Below, piece by piece: positions 1 to 7,363 of a DNA stretch of 33,677 nucleotides (position 1 is the first letter of the stretch; every line of letters starts with the position of its first letter). The position numbers were made by a program, and so were the translations under genes. The stretch covers positions 1 to 33,677 of the forward strand of contig JAKZYH010000503.1 in NCBI GenBank assembly GCA_047514575.1, given 5' to 3'. Source of the DNA: CAUZIZ01 sp047514575. GTDB taxonomy: Bacteria > Acidobacteriota > UBA6911 > RPQK01 > JAJDTT01. Below the pieces are notes generated by a model that did not search any database, was not told the origin of the DNA, and was given only the letters and a program-made list of their open reading frames with translations.

Positions 1-2208
1 CGTCAAGACTACCTGAGCCAGCTGATCACGCAGGTGGTCTGCGCCCTGTACTGGTTCAACCCCCTGGTGTGGATGGCCTCGCGTCAGATCGTCGCCGAGC
101 GGGAACGATCCTGCGACGATCTCGTCCTAGGTGCCGGCTCCCAGGCCTCCGAATACGCCGAGCATCTGCTGCAGATCGCCTCGAGCGGGAAAGACAAGTG
201 GTTGACCGGGTACGCGGCACCGGCCATGGCTCGGGCGTCGAAACTGGAGGGTCGGCTGTTGGCCATCCTGGACTCACGGCGCTCGCACGAAGTCCTGAGC
301 GGCCGTGCCCAAGGGCTGATCCTGCTGACGGTAGGTTTGGTGGTTCTGCCGCTAGCCACCATTGGCTTCACCTCGGGGGGCTCCACAGCGGCTATCCGGC
401 CAGCTGAGGTGACTACCCTCACCCCGGTCGCAGCAAAGGAGCCGGGCCCAGCGTCTGCTGAGTATGCGAAAGACAAGCCTACCGCTGGCATGATCCTCCG
501 ACGGGTTCAGGGCGAGCGAGGATGGTTCTATGGTGCACTGTCCCCTGATGGTCACTACCTGTCTTCCGGGGGATTTCCATCGTTCTCAGGCGACTTGGCA
601 GTCCGCGAACTCGACACCGGGAAAGAGCGTCGTCTGACGCAAAAGGCTGATGGATCCACAGAGCGGGCCAAGGGCTCTATCTTCTCTCCCGACAGTAAGC
701 AGGTAGCTTACGCCTGGCGCAACGAAGACAACTTTAACGACCTACGCATCGTCGGGCTCGACGAAGCCAAGCCCCGGGTCCTGTATCGGAATAGCGAAGT
801 GACCTACATCACCCCTGCCGCGTGGTCTCCGGATGGCAAGGATATTCTGGGGGTATTCGCCGGGGGTGGAACCAGGCGGATCGGGCTGGTCTCCGTTTCG
901 GATGGTTCCCTGCGGGTCCTCAAATCGCTGGATTGGCGTTACCCCGGTAAGATGGACTTTTCGCCCGACGGGCGCTACATCGTCTACGACATTCCGCCCA
1001 AGGAAGAGTCTCCCCAGCGGGACATCTTCCTACTCGCAAGCGACGGGAGCCGCGAGATTACCTTGGTGAAGCATCCAGCTGATGACTACCTGCTCGGCTG
1101 GTCACCGGATGGGAGGTGGATTCTCTTTGCGAGCGACCGCCGAGGCACCTGGGATGCCTGGGCCATCGAGGTCGCTGATGGGAAGCCTCAGAGTGCTCCT
1201 GAGCTGGTTAAGCTGGGAATCGGGGAGATCTTCCCGGTGCGCTTTACCCGCAACGGCGCCTATTACTACATCCATTCGGCTGGGGGCATCTCGGATATCT
1301 ACACCGCCGCGATCGACCCGACAACAGGCAACGTCCTGGCGGAGCCGACAAAGCTCGACCAGCGGATGGGCTTCAACGTGCCACTTGACTGGTCGGCCGA
1401 TGGCCAATACTTGGCCTACTTCTCCCAGCAGGTCGCCTTTGGGCCCAGGCCTGCGGCCCTCTTTATCCGCTCCGTCGAGACGGGTGAGGAGCGGACACTC
1501 TCACTTCGGCTCAACGTACAGGTGGGTTTGTCCGGCCGCTGGTCCCCGGACGGGCGCTCCTTTCTGGTCCTTGCATCCGATCGGAAGAACCGCTCGGGTC
1601 TTTACCAAGTCGACGCTCAAACAGGCAAGATGACTCTGGTCGTGAAGAGTAAGCCGACGGGGCATGTCTTCCGCCCCGAGTGGTCTCCCGACGGGAAGGC
1701 GATCTTCTTCTTGAGCCAAGGCAAGGGGGGCAACCGCATCGTGATGCGAGACCTCAAGACGGGCCGAGAAAAAGAGCTCGTTAGCGTCGGCCGGTGGAGA
1801 TTCTCCATCTCGCCGGATGGCCGGTGGCTGGCGTTTTCTGGACCAGAGAACCCGGGTCCCGTGCTCAAGCTCATGCCGGTGGCCGGCGGAGAAACTCGTG
1901 AGCTGTGTAGGTTGAACGACCCTCCGCAAACTTACCCGCACGATCTAGTGTGGACGCCTGACGGAAGCCAGCTGCTCTTCACGAGACGTCGTCGCGACCC
2001 TGACCCCCAGCTCCTGACCGAGCTGTGGCGAGTTTCTGCTGAGGGGGGGAAACCTGACCAGGTCAATCTGGCACCAATGGAATTCCTGCACGACGTGCGG
2101 GTTCATCCCGATGGGAGACGGATCGTTTTCAGGACTATTAACAAAGCGCAGAAGGCTGAAGTCTGGGCGATGGAGAACTTCCTGCCTGAGCTGAGCTCCA
2201 CCGAGTGA
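1..2208 (+). CDS. M56 (BlaR1-like) peptidase fused to TolB-type beta-propeller, 5' truncated
   Basis: The frame is open from base 1, so the start lies upstream of the window. The first residues (RQDYLSQL, then ALYWFNPLVW and ERERSCDDLVL) are the segment that follows the HExxH zinc helix in M56/BlaR1 membrane metallopeptidases; the HExxH itself is outside the window. A hydrophobic segment (about residues 100-120, GLILLTVGLVVLPLATIGF) ends the membrane part. After it come roughly 600 residues with recurrent 'W/FSPDG(K/R)' motifs, the signature of TolB/WD40-like propeller blades, probably extracytoplasmic. BlaR1-type proteins usually sense a ligand and inactivate a BlaI-type repressor encoded beside them; that neighbour would be upstream and is not visible. 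The fusion suggests a sensor or protease with a binding propeller. The ligand is unknown. Confidence 0.85.
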   Translation, partial: RQDYLSQLITQVVCALYWFNPLVWMASRQIVAERERSCDDLVLGAGSQASEYAEHLLQIASSGKDKWLTGYAAPAMARASKLEGRLLAILDSRRSHEVLSGRAQGLILLTVGLVVLPLATIGFTSGGSTAAIRPAEVTTLTPVAAKEPGPASAEYAKDKPTAGMILRRVQGERGWFYGALSPDGHYLSSGGFPSFSGDLAVRELDTGKERRLTQKADGSTERAKGSIFSPDSKQVAYAWRNEDNFNDLRIVGLDEAKPRVLYRNSEVTYITPAAWSPDGKDILGVFAGGGTRRIGLVSVSDGSLRVLKSLDWRYPGKMDFSPDGRYIVYDIPPKEESPQRDIFLLASDGSREITLVKHPADDYLLGWSPDGRWILFASDRRGTWDAWAIEVADGKPQSAPELVKLGIGEIFPVRFTRNGAYYYIHSAGGISDIYTAAIDPTTGNVLAEPTKLDQRMGFNVPLDWSADGQYLAYFSQQVAFGPRPAALFIRSVETGEERTLSLRLNVQVGLSGRWSPDGRSFLVLASDRKNRSGLYQVDAQTGKMTLVVKSKPTGHVFRPEWSPDGKAIFFLSQGKGGNRIVMRDLKTGREKELVSVGRWRFSISPDGRWLAFSGPENPGPVLKLMPVAGGETRELCRLNDPPQTYPHDLVWTPDGSQLLFTRRRRDPDPQLLTELWRVSAEGGKPDQVNLAPMEFLHDVRVHPDGRRIVFRTINKAQKAEVWAMENFLPELSSTE

Positions 2209-2263
2209 TTGCTAGACGGGTCAAGAGAAGCTCCCTCTTCACTGAAGGCCGAGGTTATGGGCC

Positions 2264-2527
2264 GTGGAAAGTCTATGGGATGCCCAAATCGCTCTCCGCT
2301 TTTTTGACCAGTACGTTGAGCAGTTATTCGCCGTATTGATTTGGTTCTTGGCGGGCTTGGGCTGCCTAGGAATTGTCGTTTCCCTTCTGCTCCTATCTCT
2401 GTCTCAGGGGACCTCCCCTTCGGCTCATAGACGGACGTACGGCTTGACTCCAAAATCTGGCCTCCCTGAACCGGTCTCTGAGGTTTTACCCATACCGAGG
2501 AGCGAGCGACAAAGAAAATCAGCATAA
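2264..2527 (+). CDS. Doubtful small membrane ORF, possibly a permease remnant
   Basis: This 87-codon frame starts with GTG. It has one convincing hydrophobic helix (about residues 22-47, FAVLIWFLAGLGCLGIVVSL) followed by a polar tail. The order 'short amphipathic stretch, helix rich in L/G/V, then R-R' loosely recalls the last transmembrane segment of MacB/FtsX-like permeases, which often accompany M56 genes in Acidobacteriota. The similarity is too weak for a call. There is no convincing ribosome binding site, and it fills the gap between the propeller protein and the peroxidase. It may be a decayed gene or a chance frame. Confidence 0.25.
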   Translation: MESLWDAQIALRFFDQYVEQLFAVLIWFLAGLGCLGIVVSLLLLSLSQGTSPSAHRRTYGLTPKSGLPEPVSEVLPIPRSERQRKSA

Positions 2528-2593
2528 CGCACCTGATCCTCGGTAACGGTGTCCTGAGAACTTTGACGCTCTTGGACCCTCGTGAGCTTAACG

Positions 2594-3616
2594 ATGAGCA
2601 ATCACACCAATCTGGGAAGACTACGCGTTGGGGTGACTGTGGTGCTTATCAGCCTCGTCCCTTGTCTGTCCAGCTCGCCGATCTCTGATGAGATCTGGCG
2701 GCCCACAATTCCCCTGGGACTCGACCTCTACATCCCAGTCCCTGAAGACAATCCTCTTACGAGAGAGAAGGTGGAGTTAGGACGCAAGCTCTTTTTTGAC
2801 CCTCTCCTTTCTCGGGACCGGACACTCTCTTGTACCGGCTGCCACGATCCCGAGCGGGCGTTTACCGATGGGAGGGCAATCAGCGAAGGCGTCTTTGGGA
2901 GGAAAGGTACTCGGAGTGTCCCGACGCTTGTCAATCGCGGTTACGGGCGTGCCTTCTTCTGGGACGGCCGCATTTCGAGCCTGGAAGAGCAGGTGCTTCA
3001 ACCCATCCAGGACTCCAAGGAGATGGATATGACTCTCGAGGAAATCCTGACAAGATTGAAGAAAGAGGAAGATTACCGCCAAGGGTTTCGGGAAGCTTTC
3101 CGAACCGAGGTCAACGTTGAAGGCGTCGCCAAGGCCCTGGCCAGTTTCGTTCGCACCCTTCTGTCGGGCCATTCACGCTTTGATCGTTACTTTAATGGCG
3201 AGCGCGAGGCCCTATCGGAGGCCGCCCGGCAAGGGCTTGACATCTTTCGTGGCAAGGGAAACTGCAGGGCCTGCCACATAGGTCCCAACTTCACCGACGA
3301 GAGATTCCACAACACCGGGGTGGCCTGGGGAGACGGACGCTTTCTCGACAACGGACGCTTCTCCGTGACTGAGAGAGAAGAAGACCGCGGCAAGTTTAAA
3401 ACCCCCACCCTGAGAGAGGTCGGCCGCACCGCTCCCTACATGCACGACGGTTCTCTTGCCACGCTTGATGAGGTAGTGACTTTCTACAACGACGGCGGTC
3501 GCCCCAACCCGAACCTCGACGAAGAACTACAGCCTCTCAAGCTGACGCATCAGGAAAAACGATCCCTCGTTGCCTTTCTCCAATCCCTGTCAGGTGTGAT
3601 CCACCGAGCGCAGTAG
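2594..3616 (+). CDS. Di-haem cytochrome c peroxidase (CcpA/MauG family)
   Basis: Reduces hydrogen peroxide to water in the periplasm using electrons from c-type cytochromes, or acts as a MauG-like di-haem oxidase. Two haem c attachment motifs are present: C80-T-G-C83-H84 in the N-terminal domain and C224-R-A-C227-H228 in the C-terminal domain. The family segments 'LFFDPLLSRD', 'CHDPERAFTDG' and 'TPTLREVGRTAPYMHDGSLATL' also match. An N-terminal hydrophobic stretch (about residues 12-30) is a Sec signal. The 340-residue length is normal. I chose the ATG at 2594; an in-frame GTG at 2582 would add four residues, and neither has a strong Shine-Dalgarno. It stands alone, with a 207-base spacer before the convergent regulator gene. 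Confidence 0.92.
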   Translation: MSNHTNLGRLRVGVTVVLISLVPCLSSSPISDEIWRPTIPLGLDLYIPVPEDNPLTREKVELGRKLFFDPLLSRDRTLSCTGCHDPERAFTDGRAISEGVFGRKGTRSVPTLVNRGYGRAFFWDGRISSLEEQVLQPIQDSKEMDMTLEEILTRLKKEEDYRQGFREAFRTEVNVEGVAKALASFVRTLLSGHSRFDRYFNGEREALSEAARQGLDIFRGKGNCRACHIGPNFTDERFHNTGVAWGDGRFLDNGRFSVTEREEDRGKFKTPTLREVGRTAPYMHDGSLATLDEVVTFYNDGGRPNPNLDEELQPLKLTHQEKRSLVAFLQSLSGVIHRAQ

Positions 3617-3823
3617 ATTTCTGCGGGAGCTCACTGCCATTCCTTTCAGCCACAAGTCTTCGTGGTCGCATGACCGTTTGGTCTGCGCGGAATGACTGCT
3701 CCTGGCCGTTTGCGGTAGTTCGTTCGACGTTTCCGGGGGAAATCTGAATGACCGCTTTTAGGCGGAACCGGTCAGTCGATTGCGATTAAATCTGCCGCTG
3801 TCTGTGGGATCGGGTGCCGACCC

Positions 3824-4225
3824 TCAACCGAGCTTTTCCTCCTGTTTTCGGCTTTCCAACTCAGCCTTTAGCCTCGGATGACGGCCCTTTAGAAAACCCT
3901 GCACGACTGCTTCCATCTCAGGCGACCTTGGCGTCGTTCGGTCCTTTTCCCAGTTGACGACGGTCCTTGGGTTGACGCCCAGAAGACCAGCGACCTCCAC
4001 CTGCTTGAGCCCCATCTCCAGGCGGCGCTTACGGATTCGCTGACCAAAGGTCGTAGCGGGAAAGCGGGACACTCGGAAGGTGATCTTCAGAGCTTCAAGT
4101 TGTTTGTAGTTTTCGACCGCATGGGTGCCCGTGCAATGCCAATCTACGAACGGCGTGGGGAGCGCGTGGACGGAATGCGTTAAGTGGGAAGCGTCTACCG
4201 TGATGTCGTCGATGACTGTGCGCAA
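3824..4225 (-). CDS. XRE-type helix-turn-helix regulator, start uncertain
   Basis: The C-terminal half contains a classic XRE/Cro-CI DNA-binding domain (about residues 58-105): FGQRIRKRRLEMGLKQVEVA, then LGVNPRTVVNWEKDRTTP. Short single-domain regulators of this kind are common in Acidobacteriota. The first 45 or so residues come from a TTG start and do not look like the family, so the real start may be internal or the gene may be 5'-damaged. It ends in TGA at 3824 and is convergent with the peroxidase. It lies about 250 bases from a tRNA-Arg 3' fragment, which raises the possibility that it is left over from an integrated element. Its targets are unknown. Confidence 0.6.
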   Translation of the reverse strand: MRTVIDDITVDASHLTHSVHALPTPFVDWHCTGTHAVENYKQLEALKITFRVSRFPATTFGQRIRKRRLEMGLKQVEVAGLLGVNPRTVVNWEKDRTTPRSPEMEAVVQGFLKGRHPRLKAELESRKQEEKLG

Positions 4226-4479
4226 AACCTCCTTCTGCTGGGCCGTATCTAGACCTCTTCGACCCGTCGGGCCATTTGGGGTTCACTGGTTTGCGACGCG
4301 GTGGGACTGGACAGTCAATCGGTTGCTCCTAAAGATCCCGGGGGGGGGAGGATGGTCACGCGTTTTTTCACCCGCTGCAATGCTCAATCTATCGTCATGA
4401 TTCACGTCTGTCGCTGACGGAGAACCTGGCCAGATGCGTGGTTTTATAAAGGTTTCGTCACGATTTGTGCTTTTGCGTC

Positions 4480-4529
4480 ACGGACTTCGAATCCGTAGGT
4501 CAGGAGTTCGAATCTCTCCGGGCACGCCA
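4480..4529 (+). pseudogene. 3' half of a tRNA-Arg(UCG) gene, with CCA
   Basis: The sequence folds as the 3' part of a tRNA. The anticodon arm is 4480-4496 (stem ACGGA/TCCGT, loop CTTCGAA with anticodon TCG). A 5-nt variable region AGGTC follows, then the T arm at 4502-4518 with the invariant TTCGAAT loop and a weak outer pair. The 3' acceptor strand CGGGCAC is followed by discriminator G and an encoded CCA ending at 4529. The partner acceptor strand GTGCCCG and the D arm are missing from the expected upstream position, where AT-rich unrelated sequence stands instead. This is therefore not a functional tRNA. Such 3' fragments are typical of attachment sites left by integrative elements that recombine into tRNA genes. 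Confidence 0.8.
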
Positions 4530-4729
4530 CGGTTTCCCGGGATTCGCCCGCAAACCGAAGCTGCCAAAGTCCAAGGTCCCCAATCACAAGTTGGTCGTTT
4601 CGCTGCTCTTGCAGGGCATCGGATACTGGCCAGTGAGACTCGGGCGAGGTAGTGGGGCCTGACGACTGGGTATCGTTTGGGCCCGATCCCCGATAAGATC
4701 GTACGCGGAACTTGGAGGGAAACGCCGCT
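4530..4729. other. Gap after the tRNA fragment; no gene recognised
   Basis: Together with 4226-4479, this completes the roughly 500-base non-coding region between the regulator and the TPR lipoprotein gene. A run of nine G residues near 4340 is the only compositional oddity upstream of the tRNA fragment. Immediately before the lipoprotein gene there is a good GGAGG at 4714-4718. No further hairpin or promoter can be called with confidence. Confidence 0.4.
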
Positions 4730-6349
4730 ATGAAACATCGAATGCAGCTGCTCATCTCGGTTCTTGTTTGCCTCGGGGGACTCGTCCTGTCCGGCTGCCA
4801 AGACCGTTCGACTCCGGCGGAGTCTGAGCTGGGAAAAATCGATTTCCCCACCTCCGGCTCACCCAAGGCGCAAGAGCACTTCATCCAGGGCGCTTTGCTG
4901 CTGCACAGCATCGAGTTCGAGGATGCCGCCGAAGCTTTCCAGCAGGCACAGCAAATCGAACCTGACTTCGCCATGGCCTATTGGGGCGAGGCGCTGACGC
5001 ACAATCACCCTCTCTGGGAGCAGCAGGACGCCGAGGCCGCCAGCGAGGTGCTGGCGCGGCTGGCGCCGACACCCGAGGAGCGCCTGGCCAAAGCGCCCAC
5101 CGAGCGCGAGAAGGATTACCTGCGGGCGGTCGAGGTGCTCTATGGCGAGGGTACCAAGGAAGAGCGCGACTTCGCCTACCTTGAAGCTATTCGTCAGGTT
5201 TCCGAGAAGTATCCCGATGATCTCGAAGCCGCCTCTCTTCATGCCCTTGCCACCCTCGGCACCTCGCACGACCAGCGGGACTTCCGCATCTACATGCGTG
5301 CGGCGGCGCTTGCCGAGGACGTATTCGCCAAGAACCCTCTCCACCCCGGTGCCGTACACTATCTAGTTCACTCCTACGACGACCCGATCCACGCTCCCAT
5401 CGGCCTGCGGGCGGCGCGGGTGTACGCCAAGATCGCCCCGGCCGCGGCTCACGCGCTGCACATGCCGTCCCACGTTTTCGTTTCGCTGGGCATGTGGGAC
5501 GAAGCCGTCGCCTCGAACGAGGATTCCTGGCAGGCCGGCGAAGCTCGTGTCGAGCGCAAGAAACTAGGCATTGATGAACGTGAGTATCATTCGCTGTGGT
5601 GGCTCGAATATGCCTACTTGCAACAAGGACGTTATCGCGAAGCCCGCAAACTACTCGACATCGTCGAAGCGGATGCCGCGAAGAGCGGCTCCAAACGTAC
5701 TCGGCAGCACCTAGTGGCCCTGCGCTCGCACTACCGCATCGAGAGCCGCCAATGGCAGGCTGATTCGATCGAAATCGATACCTCGGGCCTGCGGACGGCG
5801 GCAGTGGCGAAGGATCTGTTCGTCCGCGGGATGAGTGGAGTCAAGACGCGTGATCTTATGGTGGCCAAAGCGCTGCTGGCCAAGTTGCGTTCTTACCTGG
5901 ACGAAGAGCATGAGCGAGCCGAGCAGGAATCGGGCGCCGGGGGGATCGCCTACGTCGACCCTTTGCACAGGGCGGAGGTGATGGCGTTGGAGTTAGAAGC
6001 GCTGCTGCAACTCGCTGAGGGGAAAGCTGCCGGCGCAACGCGGCTCATGCAGTCTGCGGCCGCTGCCGAAGACGCTTTGAGCCTGGGCTATGGTCCGCCC
6101 TATCCGGTCAAGCCGGCACACGAGCTATTCGGCGAGATGCTGCTCGAATTGGACCGGCCCCAAGAGGCGCGAGAACAGTTCAAGCGGGCACTTGACCGTG
6201 CGCCGCGCCGCGCTTTGTCATTGCTAGGACTGGCCCGCGCCGCGGCTAAGGCCGGCGACCTCCAGGAGGCGCAAAACACCTACGCCGAGCTGCGGGGCAT
6301 CTGGCACAGAGCCGACGACGACCTGCCAGAGCTCGCCGAAGCAAGATAG
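4730..6349 (+). CDS. Tetratricopeptide-repeat lipoprotein
   Basis: A 539-residue secreted lipoprotein. The ATG at 4730 is preceded by GGAGG 11 nt upstream and opens a signal peptide ending in the lipobox L-S-G-C (Cys 23), so the mature protein is probably membrane-anchored. Helical pairs typical of TPR units occur early (about residues 45-85: 'FIQGALLLHSIEFEDAAEAF', 'QIEPDFAMAYWGEAL') and at the C-terminus (about 455-530: 'LLELDRPQEAREQFKRALDR', 'GLARAAAKAGDLQEAQNTY'). Between them are conserved-looking 'HMPSHVFVSLGMWDEA' and 'HPGAVHYLVHSYDDP' segments with several histidines. Close relatives are common in Acidobacteriota and related soil bacteria without assigned function. TPR domains mediate protein contacts; no catalytic role can be shown. 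Confidence 0.85.
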   Translation: MKHRMQLLISVLVCLGGLVLSGCQDRSTPAESELGKIDFPTSGSPKAQEHFIQGALLLHSIEFEDAAEAFQQAQQIEPDFAMAYWGEALTHNHPLWEQQDAEAASEVLARLAPTPEERLAKAPTEREKDYLRAVEVLYGEGTKEERDFAYLEAIRQVSEKYPDDLEAASLHALATLGTSHDQRDFRIYMRAAALAEDVFAKNPLHPGAVHYLVHSYDDPIHAPIGLRAARVYAKIAPAAAHALHMPSHVFVSLGMWDEAVASNEDSWQAGEARVERKKLGIDEREYHSLWWLEYAYLQQGRYREARKLLDIVEADAAKSGSKRTRQHLVALRSHYRIESRQWQADSIEIDTSGLRTAAVAKDLFVRGMSGVKTRDLMVAKALLAKLRSYLDEEHERAEQESGAGGIAYVDPLHRAEVMALELEALLQLAEGKAAGATRLMQSAAAAEDALSLGYGPPYPVKPAHELFGEMLLELDRPQEAREQFKRALDRAPRRALSLLGLARAAAKAGDLQEAQNTYAELRGIWHRADDDLPELAEAR

Positions 6350-6399
6350 AAGGGAGAGAGGGGGAACTGGCGCTTGCCGATGACTGAGAAGCAGCCTTC

Positions 6400-6555
6400 C
6401 TATCCCGAGTCATCCTCAGGATCTTGACTCCTTGCTTTCCTGTGAGGACCCCCACAGTTGCCGCTCAGTCAGGTCCTGATGCCGAGTTTTGGCAGGAGCC
6501 AAGACTGCAGGATAAACCAGAGAGCGATGAAAAGCAGAACTACCAGAATGTCCAT
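6400..6555 (-). CDS. Predicted small membrane selenoprotein with in-frame UGA (Sec29)
   Basis: Read conventionally, this minus-strand frame is a 28-codon ORF stopping at TGA (6469-6471). Reading the TGA as selenocysteine gives 51 residues ending at TAG (6400-6402). Residues 1-20 form one membrane helix (MDILVVLLFIALWFILQSWL), then LPKLGIRT, U29, LSGNC and a polar charged tail (GPHRKARSQDPEDDSG). U29 and C34 make a U-x4-C pair that could be a redox or metal-binding site at the membrane surface. A SECIS-like stem-loop begins at the UGA itself. The ATG at 6555 has only a weak GAAG upstream; TTG at 6564 is an alternative start. The gene is convergent with the TPR lipoprotein and divergent from the DUF1566 gene. 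If UGA is a stop here, this is just a 28-residue hydrophobic peptide or nothing. Function is unknown. Confidence 0.68.
6425..6471 (-). promoter_or_regulatory. Bacterial SECIS-like stem-loop at the UGA codon
   Basis: On the minus strand the UGA opens a nested hairpin. The base is UGACU (6467-6471) paired with AGUCA (6425-6429). The upper stem is CUGUGGG/CUCACAG (6440-6457) with six Watson-Crick pairs and one G-U, closed by the four-base loop GGUC (6447-6450). The loop starts 18 nt after the UGA. From memory, the E. coli fdhF SECIS likewise has a GGUC-containing apical loop 18 nt after its UGA; SelB recognises that loop. The position and loop sequence are read directly; SelB binding is inferred. 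Confidence 0.65.
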
Positions 6556-6639
6556 ATTCTTCAATCAATATAACGGTGGACGCCGAAGGGTAGCAAATGC
6601 CACGCTGCCAAGAGGCTGGCGCGAGAGTAGGCCCAGCTT

Positions 6640-6681
6640 CCCCATCGGGGATGGTGAAACCCCTCGGCTTGGAGGCGAGGG
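6640..6681 (+). other. Two small hairpins in the leader of the DUF1566 gene
   Basis: The 200-base gap between the small minus-strand gene and the DUF1566 gene contains CCCC-ATC-GGGG (6640-6650) and CCCTCG/CGAGGG with a 9-nt loop (6661-6681). Both are perfect stems. They may belong to an untranslated leader or be chance structures; no riboswitch family is recognised. Confidence 0.3.
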
Positions 6682-6755
6682 TCGGTCTCAGTTCGCCGAT
6701 GTAATTGTTCAGAAAGAAGCCGGATGCAATAGACTCTACAGGAAAGGAGATTCCT

Positions 6756-7229
6756 ATGAGAGTCACTCGAAGTCGTATTACTCTAACCTCGATTTGCGCT
6801 GTATCACTTTTCCTCAGCAACACCCTGACGGCGGGTGGTGCAGAGAGTATAGAGTCACCACCACCCTCCGTTTCAGATGATGTGGTCATGGATGCCAAGA
6901 CGGGACTGATGTGGACAAGAAGGGACAATGGCTCGCACATCGATTGGCCCTCAGCCAACAAACACTGTGAAAATCTGAAGCTCGAAGGCAATTCGGACTG
7001 GAGCTTGCCGACTATCGACGAGTTGGAGGCACTTCACGATCCAGTTGTGGAGGCTCGCTACAAGATCAGGTCACCCTTTACGCTGAATCGCTGTTGTATG
7101 TGGAGTTCCAGCAAGCAAGGCCCCGATCGGGCCTGGTTTTTCTATTTCGGCATGGGCAGACGCAGCCACCTCCACCTCGCCTACTCCTACAGACATGGGG
7201 CTCTATGTGTGCGTCGTCCTGGCGAATAA
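6756..7229 (+). CDS. Secreted DUF1566 (Lcl C-terminal-like) domain protein
   Basis: A 157-residue exported protein. The ATG at 6756 has a strong AAAGGAG seven bases upstream. Residues 1-27 form a Sec signal (LTSICAVSLFLSNTLTAGGA). The rest is one DUF1566 domain: 'MDAKTGLMWTRRDNGSHIDW' opens it, 'WSLPTIDELEAL' is the central signature, then 'MWSSSKQ' and a C-terminal 'GALCVRRP' close the fold. The domain has a C-type-lectin-like layout and is found in surface and adhesion proteins of many bacteria. Four cysteines in the mature part (in KHCENL, NRCCMW and ALCVRR) could form disulfides. No partner gene is adjacent, and its ligand cannot be read from sequence. Confidence 0.82.
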   Translation: MRVTRSRITLTSICAVSLFLSNTLTAGGAESIESPPPSVSDDVVMDAKTGLMWTRRDNGSHIDWPSANKHCENLKLEGNSDWSLPTIDELEALHDPVVEARYKIRSPFTLNRCCMWSSSKQGPDRAWFFYFGMGRRSHLHLAYSYRHGALCVRRPGE

Positions 7230-7363
7230 ATATAGTTTCAGGATAGCGGCACCTAAATGCTCTAGCCTGATCTCATCGCTGGTCTACTGCGTCGCCGTAA
7301 ACATCCGTCCTGGCTGCGTTACGTTCCGCCAGTCCAATAGGACGTTATGGGCGGTGGGGCGGC

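Noticed and set aside
4478..4801. Minus-strand frame containing GEIRTPDLRIRS
   Set aside because: That peptide is the antisense translation of the tRNA-Arg fragment, a familiar source of spurious proteins.
6416..6991. A 191-codon minus-strand open frame across the DUF1566 start
   Set aside because: It overlaps the well-supported DUF1566 gene and is in a different frame from the small selenoprotein candidate. Its translation shows no domain or helix pattern.
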